Origin: Cyanocohniella sp. LLY
GTDB lineage: Bacteria; Cyanobacteriota; Cyanobacteriia; Cyanobacteriales; Nostocaceae
DNA length: 64,000 nt
Direction of reading: 5' to 3'
Assembly: GCA_022241785.1 (NCBI GenBank)
Contig: JAKOMP010000014.1
Span: 1 to 64,000, forward strand
How positions within the stretch are numbered: the stretch's first letter is position 1; each line of letters begins with the position of its first letter. Positions 17,506 to 25,782 of this stretch are shown in pieces. A program made the position numbers and the translations under genes. A model generated the notes under the pieces. That model saw nothing but the letters and a program-made list of their open reading frames with translations. It was not told the origin of the DNA and ran no database searches.

Positions 17506-17865
17506 TGTCCTAAAATAAATTTGATGTCCGATTGTGCCAGCCATCCTAGATACAGCGCAACTATGTGTCTTAAAAGATATAATTTAAGAATATCTTAGTA
17601 ATTTATTTAAAATTCACATTAAATTCAAAGCTTTCTCTTTATTGTTGATCCCCAACAAGTTTTGTCTAAAACTTAGGGGGTGTTTACTACAGTGATCATT
17701 TACAAATATAACAAGAATCTAAAAACATCCTAAAGTTTATTTTATCGTGGGGATCGCTGAAAGTAGGGAAAACAATGACTTTGTAGCTATATTCCGTATT
17801 TATATCTAGGATCAAAATATAAGAATGCAAATCACGCCCTAAACTGCATTTAAAGATGAACCCAA

Positions 17866-18195
17866 ATGAAACCTATTAAATTCTTGACATCTGCCTGTAG
17901 ATATTGTCGTCATTATCAGCCAGAAGGTCGCCGTGGCGGTATGTGTCAACAGTTGGGATCACCAGTACAAGCAAATTGGAAAGCTTGTTCTTTAGCGCTT
18001 CCACCTTTTGCACCTTCTTGGGAGACTTTAGAAGATGCTTGGATTTTACCAGATGCGACACGAGTTGTAGGTTCTTCTCATCAACCCGCTTTGGATGTAG
18101 AAAATGAAACCCTTACCCCTTTAGCCCTTACTCCTGTAGAAGAAATAGTTAATATTACCTCCCAAGAAGTTAATAATAGGGCAGTGCGAATTTAG
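17866..18195 (+). CDS. Cysteine-containing conserved hypothetical protein, 109 aa
   Basis: A 109-residue protein. The first half carries four cysteines: C-x2-C in ACRYCRHYQPEGRRGG, then MCQQLG and WKACSLALPPF. The spacing suggests a metal or Fe-S site. The second half is acidic and looks disordered (ENETLTPLALTPVEE). The N-terminal pattern is, as far as I recall, conserved in filamentous cyanobacteria, without a known function. It starts at ATG 17866 and ends about 80 bases before a hairpin shared with convergent menB. Confidence 0.65.
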   Translation: MKPIKFLTSACRYCRHYQPEGRRGGMCQQLGSPVQANWKACSLALPPFAPSWETLEDAWILPDATRVVGSSHQPALDVENETLTPLALTPVEEIVNITSQEVNNRAVRI

Positions 18196-18275
18196 ATATC
18201 CACAACTAGACTCAATCTGTATTTTATATTAAGATTTGACTTTAAAATTTCTGGCGCTGTGATCTTTGAAATTCT

Positions 18276-18309
18276 AAAAAAATCGCACCGTGAACAAGGT
18301 GCGATTTTT
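18276..18309. terminator. Bidirectional terminator between the Cys-protein gene and menB
   Basis: AAAAAATCGCACC, an eight-base loop, then GGTGCGATTTTT. The stem of about 11 pairs is flanked by A-run and T-run, so it can end transcripts from both directions; menB converges from the right with its stop seven bases away. Confidence 0.85.
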
Positions 18310-18315
18310 GCAATT

Positions 18316-19149
18316 TTAAGGGAGCCACGGAAAGGTACGAAAATTTGGTGGGCGCTTTTCTAAAAAGGCTTGTTTGCCTTCAGAACCCTCTTCTGTCATG
18401 TAATACAGTAAAGTAGCATTGCCAGCAAGTTCTTGTAAACCAGCTTGTCCGTCACAATCAGCGTTGAATGCGGCTTTCAGACACCGAATCGCAATCGGAC
18501 TTTTTTCTAAAATTTCTTGCGCCCATTGCATACCTTCAACTTCTAGTTGTTCTATGGGGACGACACAATTTACTAAACCCATATCTAGAGCTTGTTGTGC
18601 ATCATATTGGCGGCAAAGAAACCAAATTTCTCTGGCTTTTTTTTGTCCCACAACCCGCGCGAGATAACTAGCGCCAAAACCACCGTCAAAACTGCCGACT
18701 TTGGGGCCAGTTTGTCCAAAAATAGCATTATCAGCGGCAATGGTGAGGTCACAAAGCAAGTGCAGGACATGTCCACCACCAATAGCATAACCAGCAACCA
18801 AAGCAATCACCACTTTTGGCATGGAACGAATTAGGCGTTGTAAATCTAATACGTTCAAGCGGGGAATCCCTGCTTCGTCTACATAACCACCTTGTCCACG
18901 TACACTTTGATCACCACCAGCACAAAAGGCATATTTACCATCAGTATGAGGCCCAGCACCAGTAAACAGTACTACGCCTATACTGGTATCTTCACGAGCA
19001 TCGCAGAAAGCATCATACAGCTCAAATACAGTTTTGGGACGGAAAGCATTACGTTTGTGGGGACGATTGATGGTGATTTTAGCAATACCATCAATTTTGT
19101 GATACAGAATGTCTTCATAGGTTTTGGCAGTTTGCCAGTTTATGTGCAT
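18316..19149 (-). CDS. menB: 1,4-dihydroxy-2-naphthoyl-CoA synthase
   Basis: A 277-residue crotonase-fold enzyme. The MenB marks are present: the N-terminal [18 protein letters not shown], the oxyanion-hole segments [15 protein letters not shown] and [20 protein letters not shown], then [21 protein letters not shown] and the C-terminal [12 protein letters not shown]. It closes the naphthoate ring in phylloquinone synthesis, whose product is the A1 acceptor of photosystem I. Its neighbours are not other men genes, as is usual in cyanobacteria. A shared hairpin ends the gene. Confidence 0.96.
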   Translation of the reverse strand: MHINWQTAKTYEDILYHKIDGIAKITINRPHKRNAFRPKTVFELYDAFCDAREDTSIGVVLFTGAGPHTDGKYAFCAGGDQSVRGQGGYVDEAGIPRLNVLDLQRLIRSMPKVVIALVAGYAIGGGHVLHLLCDLTIAADNAIFGQTGPKVGSFDGGFGASYLARVVGQKKAREIWFLCRQYDAQQALDMGLVNCVVPIEQLEVEGMQWAQEILEKSPIAIRCLKAAFNADCDGQAGLQELAGNATLLYYMTEEGSEGKQAFLEKRPPNFRTFPWLP

Positions 19150-19420
19150 GATGTATAAAAGCTGGGAATTGGGGAAATTCTAAAATATTCATTTCCTTGA
19201 CTAATCTACAGGAATTGGGACAGCTTATTACTTTCTGGAACCAGAGAAATGGAAATGGGGCAGAGATAAGGAAAGTTATATGTGAAGACAGCTGATATAA
19301 ACGTATTGAGTTATGGGTATTTCTTGTATTTGTTACTAGAGGGCTAGCCCCGTGGAACACTCAAATTATGAGAAATCGATATGATATAAAAGTAGATAAA
19401 ACTTAAAAAATATTTATCAA

Positions 19421-20863
19421 ATGCAGATAGACTCTACTGGCTTGTCCAAGGTCAAAGACTCCATAAAAAGTAAAATCTTCTTCGGTCATGAACCCAGCGC
19501 CGAGTTGATGGCAATTCTTACTGTTTACTTTGTCCAAGGAATTTTAGGGCTGGCACGTCTAGCTGTGAGCTTTTTTCTCAAAGATGAATTACTGCTGAGT
19601 CCGGCTCAAGTGTCAGCGCTGTTTGGAATAGTGGCATTACCTTGGATTATCAAGCCGGTATTTGGCTTTATTTCTGACGGCTTACCCATATTCGGTTATC
19701 GCCGCCGGCCATATTTGGTGCTATCTGGATTACTGGGAGCAATTTCTTGGGTGAGTTTGGCAACCATAGTTCATACTAGCTGGGCAGCTACCCTGGCGAT
19801 CGCTCTCGGTTCTCTTTCTGTTGCTGTCAGCGATGTCATAGTTGACTCTCTAGTTGTGGAACGAGCCAGAGTGGAATCTCAAGCTGATGCTGGTTCACTA
19901 CAATCTTTATGTTGGGGTGCTTCCGCATTTGGGGGCTTACTTACAGCCTACTTTAGCGGGATGCTCCTCGAACATTTCACCACCCGCACTGTATTTTGGA
20001 TTACCGCTTCATTTCCTCTAATTGTCTCAGCCGTGGCGTGGTTAATTGCCGAAACCCCCATCAGCAAAAATTCCCCAGATACTAATAATTCCCTCAGCAC
20101 CAAGCATCAACTCAAGCAACTACGCCAAGCCATTACCCAAAAAGCAATTTGGCTACCCACAGCATTTGTATTTGTCTGGCTAGCCACCCCAACCGCCGAT
20201 GCTGCTTTTTTCTTTTTCAGCACGAACGAACTACACTTTCAACCAGAATTTTTAGGTAGGGTACGGCTAGTTACCAGCGGCGCTTCATTAATCGGTATTT
20301 GGATTTTTCAACGTTTTCTCAAAAGCGTTTCCTTTCGCTTGATTTTTGGTTGGAGTACAGTCCTCTCAGCCGCTTTGGGAATGACAATGCTGCTGCTGGT
20401 AACTCACACAAATCGGGCTTTGGGTATAGATGATCACTGGTTTAGTTTGGGTGACAGTCTCATCTTGACAGTTATGGGGCAAATTGCTTATATGCCAGTT
20501 TTGGTACTCGCAGCGAGATTGTGTCCTCCAGGAGTAGAAGCCACATTATTTGCTGTATTAATGTCGGTGTCGAACTTAGCCGGCATGGTTTCCTATGAAT
20601 TTGGCGCTATCATCATGCATTGGCTGGGAATCACTGAAACAAACTTTGAATCACTGTGGTTACTGGTAATTATTACGAACCTCAGCACATTATTACCACT
20701 GCCATTCGTTAACTGGCTACCTGCTAACGATCCACAATCTGAGACATCGACATTACAACCTGCATTGAATAATCAAGAACAACCATTTGTACCTGAATTA
20801 ATGTCCGAACTCATGCTGAGAGAAATAGACTCAGACGTAGTTAAGCCACAAAGACAACAATAA
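19421..20863 (+). CDS. Folate/biopterin (BT1) family transporter
   Basis: A 480-residue membrane protein with about twelve hydrophobic segments, matching the BT1 branch of the major facilitator superfamily found in cyanobacteria, plastids and trypanosomatids. Recognisable segments include MAILTVYFVQGILGLARLAV, LPWIIKPVFGFISDGLPIFG with the following RRRPYL, and the inner-loop SDVIVDSLVVERAR. Cyanobacterial members transport folates. The polar tail (QPALNNQEQPFVPE) is cytosolic. The stop is followed two bases later by a MITE-like element. Confidence 0.85.
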   Translation: MQIDSTGLSKVKDSIKSKIFFGHEPSAELMAILTVYFVQGILGLARLAVSFFLKDELLLSPAQVSALFGIVALPWIIKPVFGFISDGLPIFGYRRRPYLVLSGLLGAISWVSLATIVHTSWAATLAIALGSLSVAVSDVIVDSLVVERARVESQADAGSLQSLCWGASAFGGLLTAYFSGMLLEHFTTRTVFWITASFPLIVSAVAWLIAETPISKNSPDTNNSLSTKHQLKQLRQAITQKAIWLPTAFVFVWLATPTADAAFFFFSTNELHFQPEFLGRVRLVTSGASLIGIWIFQRFLKSVSFRLIFGWSTVLSAALGMTMLLLVTHTNRALGIDDHWFSLGDSLILTVMGQIAYMPVLVLAARLCPPGVEATLFAVLMSVSNLAGMVSYEFGAIIMHWLGITETNFESLWLLVIITNLSTLLPLPFVNWLPANDPQSETSTLQPALNNQEQPFVPELMSELMLREIDSDVVKPQRQQ

Positions 20864-20864
20864 C

Positions 20865-20955
20865 AGGACTTACGCAAAATCATGAAAAAATGAACCACAG
20901 AGGGCGCAGAGGACGCGGAGAAATAAGAGTTTCAGAGAGTTGTTGCGTAAGTCCT
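20865..20955. mobile_element. 91-base MITE-like element with perfect 13-base inverted ends
   Basis: AGGACTTACGCAA at 20865-20877 is the exact reverse complement of TTGCGTAAGTCCT at 20943-20955. The inside contains ACCACAGAGGGCGCAGAGGA, a repeat often seen in cyanobacterial intergenic DNA. The ends match those of the 92-base family at 17268 and 51873 while the inside differs, so they may be moved by the same transposase. Confidence 0.8.
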
Positions 20956-20991
20956 AAATAATTTTTTTTGAATTAATTAAAACCAAATAAG

Positions 20992-22485
20992 ATGCAGACA
21001 TTAAAAACAGAAGACAGCCTAATTTCCCCAAAATCCTATACCCTTGCAGATTGGCAAGGCGGATATCAATCGCTTAATCAAGAGTTCGATTATTGGATTG
21101 ATGATATCGAAGGGCAAATTCCCCCAGAATTACAAGGGACTTTGTTCCGCAACGGCCCTGGTTTGCTGGATATAAATGGACAACGCATTCATCATCCCTT
21201 TGATGGCGATGGGATGATTAGCCGCATCAGCTTTGTGAATGGCCGCGCCCATTACCGCAACCGTTTTGTTCGCACCGAAGGCTATGTAGCCGAACAAAAA
21301 GCCGGAAAAATATTGTATCGGGGTGTCTTTGGTACTCAAAAATCTGGTGGTTGGTTAGCTAATATTTTCGACTTCAAAATTAAAGATATTGCCAACACCA
21401 ATGTAATTTATTGGGGTGGTAAGCTCTTGGCACTATGGGAAGCAACCGAACCCCATTATCTAGATCCCTACACCCTAGAAACTTTAGGCCGAGAATATTT
21501 CAATGGGGTTTTATCACCCGGTGATGCTTTCAGCGCCCATCCTAGATTTGACCCTAGTTGCAACCAAGACGGTGGCGCACCTTGCTTAGTTAATTTCTCG
21601 ATTAAACCAGGGTTATCCACTACTATTACGCTTTTTGAATTAAATTTAGCAGGTGAAATTGTCAGAAAGCAGGCTCATAGCGTTCCGGGCTTCTGTTTCA
21701 TTCACGATTTTGTCATTACTCCCAATTACTGTATCTTCTTTCAAAATCCTGTCACCTTTAACCCCATACCCTTGGCCTTAGGAATACGCGCAGCCGGGGA
21801 ATGTATTCAGTTTCAACCTCATAAACCAACTCAGATTATAGTTATTCCGCGTAATCCTCAAGTTGGGCAAACAAAGGTGAAAATTTTAGAAGCTCAATCT
21901 GGCTTTGTCTTCCACCATGCAAATGCTTTTGAGGTGGGTGACGAAATTGTCATTGATTCAATTTGTTATGAATCATTACCAGAAGTCGAGCCTGAAAGCG
22001 ATTTTCGACAAGTTAATTTTGAGGCCAATTCACCTGGTCAACTGTGGCGATTTCATCTCAATTTGGCAAATGGGACAGTGCGACAAGAAATAATTGAAAG
22101 CCGTTGTTGTGAATTTCCCACTATAAATCCCTCATGTGTTGGACAACCATATCAATACTTATACATAGGTGCGGCTCATGGGGAAACAGGTAATGCTCCC
22201 TTACAAGCAATATTGAAACTCAATTTAAAATCTGGAGAAAGACAACTTTGGAGTGCTGCACCCCGTGGTTTTATCGGTGAGCCGATTTTTATCCCCCGTC
22301 CAGATGCAACCAAAGAAGATGATGGCTGGGTGTTAGCCTTGGTTTATGATGCAGCACATAATCGTTCAGACGTAGTGATCTTGGATGCCAGTGATTTTAA
22401 TCAAGGTGCAGTTGCTAAACTACATCTCAAACATCATATCCCCTATGGTTTGCATGGAAACTTCACTAATGAGGTGTTTGTATAG
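20992..22485 (+). CDS. Carotenoid cleavage oxygenase
   Basis: A 497-residue member of the carotenoid oxygenase/RPE65 family. The Fe(II) is held by four histidines, visible as His183 (SAHPRFDP), His238 (CFIHDFVITPNY), His308/309 (VFHHANAFE) and His488 (YGLHGNF). The N-terminal signatures LQGTLFRNGPGLLD and HHPFDGDGM are also present. Cyanobacterial relatives cleave apocarotenals to retinal (15,15') or act on bicyclic carotenoids; sequence alone does not fix the substrate. It faces a CYP120-like P450 whose relatives bind retinoids, which favours a retinoid role. Confidence 0.9.
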   Translation: MQTLKTEDSLISPKSYTLADWQGGYQSLNQEFDYWIDDIEGQIPPELQGTLFRNGPGLLDINGQRIHHPFDGDGMISRISFVNGRAHYRNRFVRTEGYVAEQKAGKILYRGVFGTQKSGGWLANIFDFKIKDIANTNVIYWGGKLLALWEATEPHYLDPYTLETLGREYFNGVLSPGDAFSAHPRFDPSCNQDGGAPCLVNFSIKPGLSTTITLFELNLAGEIVRKQAHSVPGFCFIHDFVITPNYCIFFQNPVTFNPIPLALGIRAAGECIQFQPHKPTQIIVIPRNPQVGQTKVKILEAQSGFVFHHANAFEVGDEIVIDSICYESLPEVEPESDFRQVNFEANSPGQLWRFHLNLANGTVRQEIIESRCCEFPTINPSCVGQPYQYLYIGAAHGETGNAPLQAILKLNLKSGERQLWSAAPRGFIGEPIFIPRPDATKEDDGWVLALVYDAAHNRSDVVILDASDFNQGAVAKLHLKHHIPYGLHGNFTNEVFV

Positions 22486-22626
22486 TGGGGAGTTGGGAGT
22501 TGGCTTCGCCGTGAGCGTCAGCCGTTAGCGTAGCTTCCCGAAGGGTACGGGAGTTGGGAGTAGGGGAAAAGAACGAAAATATTTCCTCATCTTCCCTATC
22601 CTCTGATCTCCGTCACTCAGTCTTTT
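22486..22626. repeat. Dispersed repeat DNA between converging genes
   Basis: It contains GGGAGTTGGGAGTTGG, a block TTCGCCGTGAGCGTCAGCCG followed by TTAGCGTAGCTTCCCGAAGG, and again GGGAGTTGGGAGTAGGGG. This is a typical Nostoc heptamer repeat with an inserted GC-rich module. Confidence 0.6.
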
Positions 22627-23982
22627 CTATGACTTTGCGCCCCTTGGCGTTAAAAATTTAACCTGTAAACCATCATGAGGATGGGGCGTGGGTACCATGA
22701 TTAAATCCAAGTTTTGTTCGAGTACTAGTTCCCAGTGAGATTCACGGATTAAAAGCGCTGCAAATAGCTTCATTTCCAACTTGGCAAACTCCTTAGCTAG
22801 ACATTCTCGCACTCCCCCACCAAAGGGTAGATAACTAAAGGGCTTTTGTTTGTCCTCAGCCCGTTCTGGTGCGAAGCGCTGGGGGTCAAAGCTTTCTGGT
22901 TTAGTATATGTACTGCTATCTTGATGTGTTTTGCCTATTTGGTAAAGAACAGACCAACCTTCGGGAATACGATAGCCATTAAACTCACATGATTGAATAA
23001 CCCGCCGAAAACCTCCAGCCACGGGAGGAATAGTTCGTAGAACTTCTTTGAGTACTAGGTCTAGATATTCCATCTGCTTGAGATGTTCTGGTGTCAATGG
23101 TTCCTCAATAGCCAGTTGTTGTTGTTCTGCACAAACTTTGGCTAATACTTCGGGATGCTGTGCTAACTGTAAACAAAAAGAAGCGATCGCGGAAGTTAAT
23201 GTTTCATGTCCAGCAAACAGTAACAATAGCACTTGGTCTTTAAGTTCTGTTAAGCTGAGGCGATTTCCATCTTCGTCTTGGGCTTGTAGAAGTAGTCCCA
23301 AAGCATCTTCATCGGTATCAGGTTGCTGTTGACGTTGCAATATAATTTCTTCAATTTTTGCCAATAGCTGCTGACGACAACGTAGCGCCCGACCAAATTT
23401 AGTCCAGGGTAAATTCATGGGAATACTAAATAAACCTTGACACCACTCCTCAAACAACTCACTAAAAAGGCTATCAGAGGCTGCATCTGTTCCTATGAGT
23501 AATTTGCAAGCCACATCAAAGGTATATTTTCTGATTTCGGGATACCATGTCAAAGTACCCATATTTTGCCATTTGTGTAGATAGCTGCTGGTAATCTCTG
23601 CCATTTTAGGCACGTATCCAGCTAGCGCCCTTGGTTGAAAAGCTTGGGAAAGTAACTTCCGTCGCTTTTGGTGTATACCTCCTGATTGTGTTGCTACAGA
23701 TGCTGGCCCTAGTAAAATTCTTGTACTCTCCGGCCAAGTGTTCAAAAAGTATTGATTTTCATTAGTTAATAAAAAACGATTAGCATCAGCCCCAATCATT
23801 ATCACTGTCGGTTGCCCGAATAAATGGGTTTTGATAATGGAACCGTATTGCTTCTGTCGCTTATCAGCAAATTCCGCATCACGCAAAAAGCTGATGGTCT
23901 CGCCAATCAAAGGTAACCCGAATTTACCAGGGGGTAGAGGTAGGTCTTGTTGATTAGCTGTCACTGTATTTTGGGTTTTCAT
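22627..23982 (-). CDS. Cytochrome P450, CYP120-like
   Basis: A 451-residue soluble P450. Heme-thiolate Cys394 lies in PFGGGVRECLAKEFA; the I-helix motif is AGHETL (257-262) and ExxR is EVLR (313-316). The N-terminus PLPPGKFGLPLIGETISFL and the general sequence are close to Synechocystis CYP120A1, which binds and hydroxylates retinoic acid. There is no membrane anchor. It converges with the carotenoid oxygenase gene, so the two could act in one apocarotenoid or retinoid pathway although they are not co-transcribed. Its redox partner is not in the window. Confidence 0.9.
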   Translation of the reverse strand: MKTQNTVTANQQDLPLPPGKFGLPLIGETISFLRDAEFADKRQKQYGSIIKTHLFGQPTVIMIGADANRFLLTNENQYFLNTWPESTRILLGPASVATQSGGIHQKRRKLLSQAFQPRALAGYVPKMAEITSSYLHKWQNMGTLTWYPEIRKYTFDVACKLLIGTDAASDSLFSELFEEWCQGLFSIPMNLPWTKFGRALRCRQQLLAKIEEIILQRQQQPDTDEDALGLLLQAQDEDGNRLSLTELKDQVLLLLFAGHETLTSAIASFCLQLAQHPEVLAKVCAEQQQLAIEEPLTPEHLKQMEYLDLVLKEVLRTIPPVAGGFRRVIQSCEFNGYRIPEGWSVLYQIGKTHQDSSTYTKPESFDPQRFAPERAEDKQKPFSYLPFGGGVRECLAKEFAKLEMKLFAALLIRESHWELVLEQNLDLIMVPTPHPHDGLQVKFLTPRGAKS

Positions 23983-24087
23983 AAAATGAGTAACGATACA
24001 AATCTTAATTCTTTCATGATCCTAATACCCCATGCGATCGCTATTCTCTCTACCGCCATCCTCAAAAGACTAAGGTAAAATAAAAAT

Positions 24088-24101
24088 GTAACAAAAACTA
24101 C
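24088..24101 (+). promoter_or_regulatory. NtcA-type box upstream of gdhA
   Basis: GTA-ACAAAAAC-TAC fits the NtcA consensus GTAN8TAC exactly. A TAAGCT (TAN3T) follows at 24131, but the spacing of about 29 is longer than the usual 20-24. It lies 96 bases before the gdhA start. It is the only perfect match I found when reading most of the intergenic regions. Confidence 0.45.
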
Positions 24102-24197
24102 AAAATTCTACCTTTTGAAGAAAATCGAGATAAGCTAGGCGTATTAGGCATACACATATCCGGTGCGCGAAGATACCGCGATTAGGAGAAAAATTTT

Positions 24198-25487
24198 ATG
24201 GTTGCAACACCTCTGCGACCGCTGGAAGCTGCTACTCCAGCGCATATTTGCCCGTTTGATCAAGCGTGTAGTTACTTAGATGCAGCAGGTAAAGAATTAA
24301 AGCTAGATTCAGGTGTATTGGAAATTCTCAGTCATCCCCGCAAAGTGGTAACGGTTTCCATTCCTGTAAAACTAGATAATGGGGAAGTTCAGGTTCTGGC
24401 TGGTCATCGGGTACAACATTCTGACATCTTAGGCCCCTATAAAGGAGGCATTCGTTACCATCCGGCTGTGTCATTGCGGGAAGTATCGGCTTTGGCCATG
24501 CTGATGACTTGGAAATGTGCCTTATTAGGTATACCTTACGGCGGTGCTAAGGGAGGCATAGCTATAGACCCGAAAAGTTATAGTGTCGGCGAACTAGAAA
24601 GAATTACCCGCCGCTATACCAGTGAATTAATTAAAGACATTGGCCCTTCCGTAGATATTCCCGCACCAGACATGGGTACTTCTGCTCGTGAAATGGCTTG
24701 GATGATGGATACTTATTCTGTCAACGTTGGTCATTCTGTCCCCGGAGTTGTCACAGGTAAACCGATTTCTGTGGGTGGTTCTCTAGGACGAGAAATGGCC
24801 ACCGGACGCGGTGTAATGATTGTTGTCCGTGAAGCACTGAAAGATCAAGGTAAATCTGTAGAGGGAACGCGAGTAGTTATTCAAGGTTTCGGTAATGTAG
24901 GAGGTGCAGCCGCCCAATTGTTATATGAATTGGGAGCTAAAATTATCGCTGTCTCCACAGGTGCAGGCGGTGTATTTGCTGAAGATGGACTTGATATTCC
25001 GGCATTAAAAGCCTACGCGGCGACAAATGGTAAAAGTGTTGTGGGTTTTCCCCAAGCAGAACCTATTAGTAATGCAGACTTACTAACTTTACCTTGTGAT
25101 GTCTTGATACCAGCAGCTTTGGAAAATCAAATCACTAAGGATAACGTGAGTCAAATACAGGCGCAAATTATCGCAGAAGCGGCTAACGGGCCTGTGACTT
25201 TAGAAGCCAACCAATTTCTCGAAGCGCATGGTGTGACAGTGCTACCCGACATCTTGGCTAATGCTGGCGGTGTTGTTGTCAGTTATTTGGAATGGGTGCA
25301 AGGTCTTTCTTATCTATTTTGGGATGAAGAACGTGTTAATCGGGAAATGGAACATTTAATGGTGCAGGCTTATCACAAGGTGATTGAGCAATCTAACATT
25401 AGGCAAATTCCTCTACGATTAGCAGCCTATACTCTGGGTGTAGGTAGAGTTGCCCAGGCTTTAGCTGATAGAGGTCTTTATCCTTAA
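24198..25487 (+). CDS. gdhA: Glutamate dehydrogenase (Glu/Leu/Phe/Val dehydrogenase family)
   Basis: A 429-residue amino-acid dehydrogenase. The substrate domain includes GPYKGGIRYHP and GIPYGGAKGGI with the catalytic Lys; the coenzyme domain has the Rossmann glycine loop VIQGFGNVGGAAAQLLYELG and the later NAGGVVVSYLEW. Length and sequence fit the GDH of cyanobacteria, which aminates 2-oxoglutarate or runs in reverse as an auxiliary to GS-GOGAT. The ATG at 24198 follows AGGAG. A perfect NtcA box upstream suggests nitrogen control. Confidence 0.9.
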   Translation: MVATPLRPLEAATPAHICPFDQACSYLDAAGKELKLDSGVLEILSHPRKVVTVSIPVKLDNGEVQVLAGHRVQHSDILGPYKGGIRYHPAVSLREVSALAMLMTWKCALLGIPYGGAKGGIAIDPKSYSVGELERITRRYTSELIKDIGPSVDIPAPDMGTSAREMAWMMDTYSVNVGHSVPGVVTGKPISVGGSLGREMATGRGVMIVVREALKDQGKSVEGTRVVIQGFGNVGGAAAQLLYELGAKIIAVSTGAGGVFAEDGLDIPALKAYAATNGKSVVGFPQAEPISNADLLTLPCDVLIPAALENQITKDNVSQIQAQIIAEAANGPVTLEANQFLEAHGVTVLPDILANAGGVVVSYLEWVQGLSYLFWDEERVNREMEHLMVQAYHKVIEQSNIRQIPLRLAAYTLGVGRVAQALADRGLYP

Positions 25488-25782
25488 TCATTGGTCATTG
25501 GGCAAATTACGCCCCCTTGTTCCCTACTTACCATGTTTTAAAAAGCACATTCGTATTAGTGTTGGTTGTCTTTGATGTTATAACAACATTGACAACCAGA
25601 CACCATATTAACGTGAGTTCGACAAGTTTTTTTTGACCTCTCCCCCAACCCCTCTCCGACGCGGAGAGGGGAGTAAAGATCATGACATATCGACGAAAAA
25701 TAAAGGTTTTAAAGCCTCTCTCCTTGCAGGGGAGAGGTTTGGAGAGGGTTTTTTCCAACCGTCGAACTCACGTCATATTACT
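25488..25782. other. Intergenic stretch largely made of a MITE
   Basis: The MITE at 25611-25773 fills most of it. The left part contains GTTGTCTTTGATGTTATAAC followed by AACATTGACAAC, an imperfect palindrome that may end the gdhA transcript. Confidence 0.6.
25611..25773. mobile_element. 163-base MITE with terminal inverted repeats and target duplication
   Basis: ACGTGAGTTCGAC at 25611-25623 is the exact reverse complement of GTCGAACTCACGT at 25761-25773. CATATTA lies on both sides, at 25604-25610 and 25774-25780, a 7-base target-site duplication. The inside carries CTCTCCCCCAACCCCTCTCC and a related reversed block, giving a strong hairpin. It cannot code for a transposase, so it must have moved in trans. 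Partial copies lie near 16493 and 46716. Confidence 0.88.

Larger units (their letters stand above)
17164..17865. other. Repeat-rich intergenic stretch
   Basis: About 700 bases with a terminator (17232-17256), a 92-base MITE-like element (17268-17359) and a related element of about 130 bases (17376-17505) directly behind it. The right 350 bases are AT-rich with no clear gene and presumably carry the promoter of the gene at 17866. Confidence 0.7.

Noticed and set aside
25633..25782. N-terminal extension of the GHL10-like protein from a TTG in the MITE
   Set aside because: The extension is translated repeat DNA with no conserved character; the ATG at 25783 directly precedes the basic and membrane-anchor segment. 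Kept only as a possibility in the findings.
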